DNA of 11,325 nucleotides from an uncultured Veillonella sp. Its GTDB lineage: Bacteria > Bacillota > Negativicutes > Veillonellales > Veillonellaceae. Where the stretch lies: the NCBI GenBank assembly GCA_900766125.1, contig CAAFUD010000086.1, positions 1-11,325 of the forward strand, in the 5' to 3' direction. The position numbers and the translations under genes were made by a program. The notes below the pieces were generated by a model that saw nothing but the letters and a program-made list of their open reading frames with translations, was not told the origin of the DNA and did no database searches. This document shows positions 6,831 to 11,325 of the stretch, piece after piece (within the stretch, counting starts at the first letter, position 1; every line of letters begins with the position of its first letter).

Positions 6831-7246
6831 CCGAGTGGATTATTGCTATTAGTTTATTTTTACTTTTGATTTCTCTGTCTTTGCCTATTGTTACGACGCC
6901 CAGTCGTTATACCTTAAATGGAAGTACTCAAGAAGTGGTATATATGTTAAAAAAGGTTCAACTTTGGTCCATGCTTGGTCATAAGTCGAATGGGAAAGGG
7001 CGCATGTTATTCATATTAAATAAAGATAGCTATACCTTAGAGGAGGATGCGCATCATCATACAGTCGATATATCGTTACCTACAGGGATTGAAAATGTAC
7101 AACCTTTAACGATTATCTCTTTTTCTTCTCTAGGATTGCCTTATGATGGAACGGAACTTATTTTACGGGATCGAGAAAGTGGTGAGAGAAATCGTATATG
7201 GATATCTGTGCAGACGGGACGTATTCGATGGGAAGAAGTACACTAA
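6785..7246 (+). CDS. Minor prepilin, GspH/FimT/ComGD-like
   Basis: The 153-residue protein begins MVKAQPIHHQFG|SLLAE, a class III signal cleaved after G12, with Glu at +5 (E17) and a hydrophobic helix following (WIIAISLFLLLISLSLP). After the helix comes a GspH/ComGD-like layout: a TQEVVYMLKKVQLWS helix, beta-strand region, and the ending ISVQTGRIRWEEV, where TGRI is typical of the family. Such minor pilins prime assembly or form the pilus tip. The ATG at 6785 is ten bases after GGAGGTG (6770-6776), which lies inside the peptidase gene; a longer in-frame opening from 6728 would lie in the pilD frame and lose the normal leader. It starts a run of four prepilin-like genes. The subfamily label is tentative. 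Confidence 0.82.
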   Translation: MVKAQPIHHQFGSLLAEWIIAISLFLLLISLSLPIVTTPSRYTLNGSTQEVVYMLKKVQLWSMLGHKSNGKGRMLFILNKDSYTLEEDAHHHTVDISLPTGIENVQPLTIISFSSLGLPYDGTELILRDRESGERNRIWISVQTGRIRWEEVH

Positions 7247-7610
7247 GGGATTTATGTATGGAGATGCCTTAGTATCAACAGCCATTATTATGTTTATATT
7301 GCCTGTTATACTATCTGTATTTTGGATGGCGACCCTGACAATCTATAAGGCTTATTATTGGGATTATATAGTACAAGACACTGTAACATATTTAGAGGAA
7401 AGTAAGTCCCAGTATTACAAAACAGGTCACATTCAAGAAGGGATTCATAACTCTCAATTTATTATGAGCCCTAGGGAATCTATTACTTATAAAACACACA
7501 TAGAACCTACCGTAGAAAATGGCATTGCCCTACAACGATTAACTGTACAGGCCATAGATAATGAAACTATTGTGTATAGCTTATCTCTCGTTTTGGAGGA
7601 AATACGTTGA
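7143..7610 (+). CDS. Minor prepilin, PilV/GspI-like, start uncertain
   Basis: The motif KKYTKG|FMYGDALVST followed by a hydrophobic stretch resembles GspI/PilV prepilins (GFTLLEALV), with Asp rather than Glu at +5 (D41 from this start). The cleavage site lies at 7250/7251, upstream of ATG 7254. That ATG has AAGGGA four bases before it but would delete the signal and give 118 residues. Upstream in-frame starts are ATG 7143 (TAGGA seven bases before, 155 residues) and GTG 7179 or 7182 with poorer sites. The 7143 start overlaps the previous gene by 104 bases in another frame. I chose it for the intact signal; automatic callers would probably choose 7254. The end TTGA overlaps the next gene. A minor pseudopilin role is inferred. 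Confidence 0.65.
   Translation: MMERNLFYGIEKVVREIVYGYLCRRDVFDGKKYTKGFMYGDALVSTAIIMFILPVILSVFWMATLTIYKAYYWDYIVQDTVTYLEESKSQYYKTGHIQEGIHNSQFIMSPRESITYKTHIEPTVENGIALQRLTVQAIDNETIVYSLSLVLEEIR
7595..7600 (+). promoter_or_regulatory. Ribosome binding site supporting a TTG start
   Basis: GGAGGA lies six bases before TTG 7607. The TTG overlaps the previous stop codon as TTGA, a classic stop-start coupling, and the resulting protein begins with an intact short prepilin leader. Confidence 0.8.
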
Positions 7611-8182
7611 GTACTCATGATAAACAAAGTGGTTTTATTTTGTATTCCACACTTATGAGTATAACTATTTCTACTATCGTTCTAACCTTATTATTAGGGA
7701 TAGTTTTTTACGGAGTTATGTGGAATGCAAAATTAATAGATAGTGTTGCGATGATGGAGGATGGCAGGTATACAAGGCGTATGGTCGTAGCTCAAATTAT
7801 ATGGAATCCTGTACAAGTAACTGTAGAGGATAGAAATAAGACTTTATATGTTCACGATACTAAACGGACTACATTAACTGTACAACGCCATGCGCTGTAT
7901 AGAAAACTTACGGATGGCAGCTTGCAACCGGTTAGTGGTAGCCGCATTATAGGTACAAAAGATAAGCGAAATGTTGGGTATACACAAGAGCATCCATTTA
8001 GTATAGATGAAAGTGAAACTATACACATGCGTTGGTATATTACAAATCGATTTACTGGTGATAAGCAATATACTGCTGGATATGGAGGATTAGCTATATA
8101 TGAAGTTTCTATAGGTCAAAGTAGTATATATGATTGGTATAAATATCATGAGGAACCGAGTCATGAACATGGGAGCCCATAA
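7607..8182 (+). CDS. Minor prepilin-like protein, PilW/GspJ-like, TTG start
   Basis: The 191-residue protein begins MSTHDKQSG|FILYSTLMSI, a short leader with G9 before F10, then a hydrophobic helix to about residue 36. The +5 position is Ser (S14), not Glu. The body has a PilW/GspJ-like order: a helix with DGRYTRRMVVAQIIW, a beta region LYVHDTKRTTLTVQRHALYRKL, then DGSLQPVSGSRI. The start is TTG 7607, coupled to the preceding stop and backed by GGAGGA; no other in-frame start gives a leader. It overlaps the next gene by 20 bases. Minor pilins of this type are thought to form a tip complex with GspH-, GspI- and GspK-like partners, all of which seem to be encoded alongside. The subfamily is assigned by order and short motifs, so it is tentative. 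Confidence 0.75.
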   Translation: MSTHDKQSGFILYSTLMSITISTIVLTLLLGIVFYGVMWNAKLIDSVAMMEDGRYTRRMVVAQIIWNPVQVTVEDRNKTLYVHDTKRTTLTVQRHALYRKLTDGSLQPVSGSRIIGTKDKRNVGYTQEHPFSIDESETIHMRWYITNRFTGDKQYTAGYGGLAIYEVSIGQSSIYDWYKYHEEPSHEHGSP

Positions 8183-8570
8183 TGCTGGATTTATTACATA
8201 TGTAGCGATACTCACAATGTCTTTTTTATTATTGTTAGCCTTTATGGGGCTGCGTATTGGTCAAATTTGTGAAGGTAATGCAATAGATGAATTGCATTTA
8301 GAAGAGGCACACTATGCAGCTCAAAGTGGAGCACATTGGTTTGTAGGCTATTGTAGAGCGGGTAATACATGGGACTTTCAGCAAAAGTTAATAGTAGCTG
8401 ATGATGCGGACGTGGAAATAACGATTGAAGCTGACTCAGTATCAGAAAACCCTCGTCATGTTATGAGTTATGGGAAATTGAAGCGTCACAAAATTGTCAG
8501 TCGAGTACATATGTATGTGACGGTAGATAAGGATAATAATATGCATGTTATAAAGGTGAAACCATATTGA
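8163..8570 (+). CDS. Minor prepilin-like protein, PilX/GspK-like
   Basis: With the start at ATG 8163 the protein has 135 residues and begins MNMGAHNAG|FITYVAIL, then a hydrophobic helix to about residue 33. The +5 position is Val (V14); GspK/PilX proteins often lack Glu there. After the helix, EEAHYAAQSGAHWFVGY resembles the PilX pattern of an AAxxG helix. GAGGA (8150-8154), eight bases upstream, supports 8163; ATG 8130 and 8148 would lie deeper in the upstream gene with no better site. In type II secretion the GspK-like protein caps the pseudopilus; a similar cap role is inferred. Two cysteines (QICEGN and GYCRAG) could pair. The next gene starts nine bases after its stop. Confidence 0.72.
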   Translation: MNMGAHNAGFITYVAILTMSFLLLLAFMGLRIGQICEGNAIDELHLEEAHYAAQSGAHWFVGYCRAGNTWDFQQKLIVADDADVEITIEADSVSENPRHVMSYGKLKRHKIVSRVHMYVTVDKDNNMHVIKVKPY

Positions 8571-8579
8571 GGTGAATCT

Positions 8580-9434
8580 ATGAAACGAAAAAAGAAAATA
8601 CATACTGGAGTATGCATTACAGATGAACATATTGTATGTGTTACAGCTCATGTAGAAAATAAAACTATGGTCATTACCGATGCACTAGAAATGAAACGCA
8701 GTGCACCTATTGATGAGGATATTCGAAAATTTATTGAAATGTATGATTTAGATGATGGTGCCTACAGTATTGTTGCAAATATTGATACACAAATGCATGT
8801 GGCACCTTATGATCCTCATGATTTTGATATGAAAGAGTTCATCAAGTGGAATGTAGAGGATTACTTTAGCTTTGATGGAGATAGCTTCCAAATGGATGCG
8901 TGTCGTCGAGAATATCCAAGACATAATTATCATATGTTTATGGTAGCTGTAGAGCGTCATTCATTAGAACTGTTAAAACAAGGAATACGAGACACTTATG
9001 CTCCAGTAGATGTAATCGATTTTTGGCCTATCCCTATTTGTTATAGTTTGATGCGGCGTAGTGGGACTGTAACAGGCGTTGTTGAAAAGGGTGATTTACA
9101 CTTATGGCTATGGTGGAACGATATATGTATTCAAGAATGTAGAATTCCAATTACTAGTACCGATGTATCAGAAGGGATAGAACAGCTTGAGGCTAGATTG
9201 CAGGAGTTTGGCGTAGATGAAATACAAGGCATTAAACTGTATGGTTTAGAACAGTTAACTGAAGAGGAACGAAAGGATATGGAAGCTATTATTTCTATAT
9301 ATGGAGAGACGGAGTATATTCCTCTACTATTTTTAGGTCGTGGTCGTAATCGGTGTAATCAAGGCCAACTAGATTGGGATATGGCCATTGGTATGGCAGC
9401 AAGGGGGCTTAAATGGATTGGCTTGGGCTGGTAA
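8580..9434 (+). CDS. pilM: Divergent PilM-like actin-fold pilus assembly protein
   Basis: PilM is a cytoplasmic actin-like protein that binds the N-terminal INLLP-type motif of PilN and links the ATPases to the PilN/PilO membrane complex. This 284-residue protein is short for PilM (about 350) and divergent. The C-terminal DWDMAIGMAARGLKW matches PilM's VAxGLAxR ending, and the overall layout of two alternating alpha/beta halves fits. The first phosphate loop, normally DxGxxxxK, is degenerate here (TGVCITDEHIVC), so nucleotide binding is doubtful. The main support is position: it is followed at once by a gene opening with INLMP and then a PilO-like gene. ATG 8580 has GAGGTG five bases upstream, overlapping the previous stop. 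Family assignment is probable rather than certain. Confidence 0.72.
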   Translation: MKRKKKIHTGVCITDEHIVCVTAHVENKTMVITDALEMKRSAPIDEDIRKFIEMYDLDDGAYSIVANIDTQMHVAPYDPHDFDMKEFIKWNVEDYFSFDGDSFQMDACRREYPRHNYHMFMVAVERHSLELLKQGIRDTYAPVDVIDFWPIPICYSLMRRSGTVTGVVEKGDLHLWLWWNDICIQECRIPITSTDVSEGIEQLEARLQEFGVDEIQGIKLYGLEQLTEEERKDMEAIISIYGETEYIPLLFLGRGRNRCNQGQLDWDMAIGMAARGLKWIGLGW

Positions 9435-10014
9435 GGATAGACACATTAATTTAATGCCTCGTTCGTTATATTGGCATAGTATATGGCACAGATATCGATA
9501 TTATCTATATGGAATGAGTATTATATACGGAATAGTAGGATTATTATCTCTAGGTTATTTCTGGACTAGTTACGAACATTATAAATCTGAAAAATCAGAA
9601 CTATTGAGTCTATTAGAAAATCCACAGTATCAGTCTATAGTGAAACAGTATGCAGATATAATAGCTGTTAAAGATCAAATTCTCAAGAATAGTTCAAAAA
9701 ATAATACATCAGCTATGATTCAAAATACTATAGTCCTATATGTCATTGATATAGCTATGGAGCAAGGTATTAGTTTACAGCATCTCCATATAAAAGATGG
9801 ACAGATTAGTGTGGATGGTGTAGGTGTTACTGATGACGCGTGTCGTAAGTTTATAGCTAGTCTTCAACACAGACTAATAGGAATGGAGTGTCATGGAACA
9901 GTTAAAGCAGATAAAGGTATATATACATTCCATGTGGAAGGATCTAAAGGAGAGCACAACACATCCAGTAGAGAAGATACTAATGATCGTAATAGTGTGG
10001 AGCATCATCATTAG
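9418..10014 (+). CDS. pilN: PilN-like inner-membrane pilus alignment protein
   Basis: From TTG 9418 the protein has 198 residues and begins MAWAGKDRHINLMPRS. HINLMP at residues 9-14 is the PilN signature that docks into PilM. One membrane helix (about 30-49, SIIYGIVGLLSLGYF) is followed by a coiled-coil-like stretch and a periplasmic alpha/beta domain, as in PilN. The start is supported by GGGGG (9403-9407) ten bases upstream; TTG 9388 would add ten residues, and ATG 9453 would remove the signature. It overlaps pilM by 17 bases. The last 25 or so residues (from SKGEHNTSS to the final HHH) are polar and probably disordered; this stretch is shared in another frame with the beginning of the next gene. 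Function inferred from signature and gene order. Confidence 0.78.
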   Translation: MAWAGKDRHINLMPRSLYWHSIWHRYRYYLYGMSIIYGIVGLLSLGYFWTSYEHYKSEKSELLSLLENPQYQSIVKQYADIIAVKDQILKNSSKNNTSAMIQNTIVLYVIDIAMEQGISLQHLHIKDGQISVDGVGVTDDACRKFIASLQHRLIGMECHGTVKADKGIYTFHVEGSKGEHNTSSREDTNDRNSVEHHH

Positions 10015-10411
10015 TAGTTCACTATATGGGGTTATTAGTTTAAATCAGAAAGTTACTCAATTGAAAGAGCGACAAGAAAACTATGTTATTAAAATGCATG
10101 CTGAGTCAGATTATATTGTATCTAAGGAAGCCAAATTGTTAGAGTCATTTACGCAAAATAAGGTATCTAACACGAGTTCTAATACAAGTGTTTTTGATTC
10201 TTTGCAAGGAGAACCATTAATGATTGTTAGTACTGATGAGCATGAAGGTGTATTAGAGTTAACTGTATTAGGAAGTACAGAACGACTTATAAACTGGATT
10301 AATACTGTTGATGAGAAAGAACCTTCACGCCGTATAGAAATAGAGGACATAGAACGGAAAGGCAATGTAGTATATGTACATTGTGCAGTGAAACCAACTA
10401 TGAGGTCTTAA
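9893..10411 (+). CDS. pilO: PilO-like inner-membrane pilus alignment protein
   Basis: The 172-residue protein has a cytoplasmic helix (1-28), one membrane helix (about 29-48, ILMIVIVWSIIISSSLYGVI), a coiled coil (about 49-85), a Ser/Asn/Thr-rich linker (NKVSNTSSNTS) and a C-terminal alpha/beta domain (LELTVLGSTERLINWINTV) like the ferredoxin-type fold of PilO. PilO pairs with PilN to set the pilus channel. ATG 9893 has GGAGTG just upstream and gives a normal PilO layout, although it overlaps pilN by 122 bases out of frame. ATG 9983 (M31) is a fallback that would remove the cytoplasmic part and the beginning of the membrane helix. No PilP-like lipoprotein follows; a terminator comes 31 bases after the stop. 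Low sequence conservation is normal in this family, so the call rests on layout and order. Confidence 0.72.
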   Translation: MEQLKQIKVYIHSMWKDLKESTTHPVEKILMIVIVWSIIISSSLYGVISLNQKVTQLKERQENYVIKMHAESDYIVSKEAKLLESFTQNKVSNTSSNTSVFDSLQGEPLMIVSTDEHEGVLELTVLGSTERLINWINTVDEKEPSRRIEIEDIERKGNVVYVHCAVKPTMRS

Positions 10412-10441
10412 TATATACATTGTTTTTAGTAATACTAATAG

Positions 10442-10484
10442 AGACAGATTATAGAGAGTTAATCTATAGTCTGTCTTTGTTTTT
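10442..10484 (+). terminator. Rho-independent terminator ending the pilus locus
   Basis: The arms 10442-10455 (AGACAGATTATAGA) and 10463-10476 (TCTATAGTCTGTCT) pair over 14 positions with a single G-U, around a 7-nt loop, followed by TTGTTTTT. Its placement 31 bases after pilO marks the end of the pilus transcription unit. Confidence 0.88.
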
Positions 10485-10504
10485 GTAGCATTTTATAGTA
10501 CAAT
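10477..10504 (+). promoter_or_regulatory. Possible promoter of the shikimate-kinase-like gene
   Basis: TTGTTT (10477-10482), a 16-bp spacer and TACAAT (10499-10504) resemble a sigma-A promoter, beginning in the T-tail of the terminator. Weak in the -35; supported by the need for a start after the terminator. Confidence 0.35.
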
Positions 10505-10538
10505 GAAGGATATGAAATAATAAGGGGCACATAAATAG

Positions 10539-11279
10539 ATGATAATAAAACGCAATATTATGCTCATCGGTTCTATGGGAAGTGGCAAAAGTCATTTCGG
10601 TCGTAATCTTGCAGAACGCAAGGGATGGCAATTTGTAGATACTGATCGCGTATTAGAAGGTCGTTTTGGGTTGCCTATTGCTGAAATATTCAAGAAAATT
10701 GGAGAAAAAGCATTCCGTCGTGCTGAAATGGATGTACTTAAAAAGGTATGCTTATACCATGAAGCGGTTATATCTGTAGGTGGTAATTTTCCGATTGAAC
10801 ATCGTACGTTAAAAGTATTAAAAAAATACTCATATATTATTGGTATTCGCGCTGCACAATTTCGTATTGTGAGCCGTGTAAATCGCCGAATTGGGAAACG
10901 GCCAACTATGGATTACAATAATGTACATGCTTTTGTACACGCTATGATACAATCCTGGAAACCAGTATATAAGCAGTGTGATTTTGTACTAGATACAACA
11001 AATGGTCGGACCTATGATTTTATGCAACGTATTGAGGATGAGTTAGTTACCTCAGGTGTTCAATTTAAAGCAAGACGTCAACCCAATGATACGGAAAATA
11101 GAGATGGTAAAGAGCCATCTCAAGAATTACAATTTAATAATTTTCTAAGAAATAAATTAGATAATCCCAGCTTATCTAAAACACAATGCTTTAATAAACG
11201 GATTTCTAATGATACAGAAACTAAGCAAATAGTCTTAAAAAAAGAACCGATGAATTGTAAAATCAAGTTGAACAAGTAA
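10539..11279 (+). CDS. aroK: Shikimate-kinase-family protein, divergent active site, long polar tail
   Basis: Shikimate kinase phosphorylates shikimate at O3 with ATP in the chorismate pathway. Family features: P-loop GSMGSGKS with K17; DTD (34-36); R60 in KAFRRAE, equivalent to the shikimate-binding R58 of the Mycobacterium enzyme; and R121 of the lid in KRPTM. Two departures are visible. The GGG motif is GGN (81-83), and the substrate-binding Arg of the RxPxY motif is Trp (W140 in WKPVY). The protein is 246 residues against about 170 usual; residues from about 175 on form an Asn/Lys/Gln-rich tail with no recognisable fold. The symbol therefore marks the family, not proven activity. ATG 10539 has AAGGGG eleven bases upstream. 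It follows pilMNO, as aroK follows pilMNOPQ in Proteobacteria. A P-loop kinase of other specificity is possible. Confidence 0.75.
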   Translation: MIIKRNIMLIGSMGSGKSHFGRNLAERKGWQFVDTDRVLEGRFGLPIAEIFKKIGEKAFRRAEMDVLKKVCLYHEAVISVGGNFPIEHRTLKVLKKYSYIIGIRAAQFRIVSRVNRRIGKRPTMDYNNVHAFVHAMIQSWKPVYKQCDFVLDTTNGRTYDFMQRIEDELVTSGVQFKARRQPNDTENRDGKEPSQELQFNNFLRNKLDNPSLSKTQCFNKRISNDTETKQIVLKKEPMNCKIKLNK

Positions 11280-11325
11280 TACAAAAAGTCCATACGGCTC
11301 TCTTCCTTTGGTAGAATGTAAGTGA

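Noticed and set aside
8442..8960. Minus-strand open frames under the PilX-like and PilM-like genes
   Set aside because: Antisense shadows with no start signals; the plus-strand genes are linked and have good ribosome sites.
11280..11325. Beginning of another gene at the right edge
   Set aside because: Only 46 bases remain; ATG 11316 is followed at once by TAA, and no ribosome site or clear promoter can be supported.

Overview
The window reads as chromosomal DNA from a low-GC, diderm-type Firmicute, most likely a Negativicute close to Veillonella. This rests on AT-rich composition, strong AGGAGG-type ribosome sites, Firmicute-style glycolytic genes, and a pilus locus that pairs ComG-like components with the PilM/PilN/PilO inner-membrane set used by bacteria with an outer membrane. 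The genus is an inference; no marker here proves it. All genes run on the plus strand.

Region 1 (1-2225) is lower glycolysis: the 3' half of gpmI (cofactor-independent phosphoglycerate mutase), then a complete eno (enolase), closed by a strong rho-independent terminator with a C(UUCG)G loop. Consecutive enzymes (3-PG to 2-PG to PEP) sit side by side.

Region 2 (about 2230-10485) is a compact type IV pilus / competence-pilus locus. After a leader with foldable hairpins come an extension-type ATPase (short PilB/ComGA type), a PilT-type ATPase, the platform protein PilC, and a small ComGC/PulG-like major pilin with a very long leader peptide. An AT-rich spacer with 7-bp tandem repeats follows. 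Then come a short prepilin peptidase without a methylase domain, four minor prepilin-like proteins (GspH/ComGD-, PilV/GspI-, PilW/GspJ- and PilX/GspK-like), PilM, PilN and PilO. From the peptidase to pilO nearly every gene overlaps or touches the next, which suggests translational coupling. A long hairpin with a T-rich tail ends the unit. PilP and the secretin PilQ are not in the window.

Region 3 (10486-11325) holds a divergent shikimate-kinase-family gene with a long polar tail. In Proteobacteria aroK classically follows pilMNOPQ, so the pilMNO to aroK order may be an ancestral arrangement without PQ. This copy lacks one shikimate-binding Arg and the last Gly of the GGG motif, so its activity is uncertain.

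Working together, PilB-like and PilT power extension and retraction through PilC, PilD matures the pilins, minor pilins would prime assembly or form the tip, and PilMNO would link the platform to an outer-membrane secretin encoded elsewhere. The likely role is twitching, adhesion or DNA uptake. I found no CRISPR array, tRNA, rRNA or mobile element, and nothing that amounts to a wholly new system. The notable points are variations on the pilus theme.
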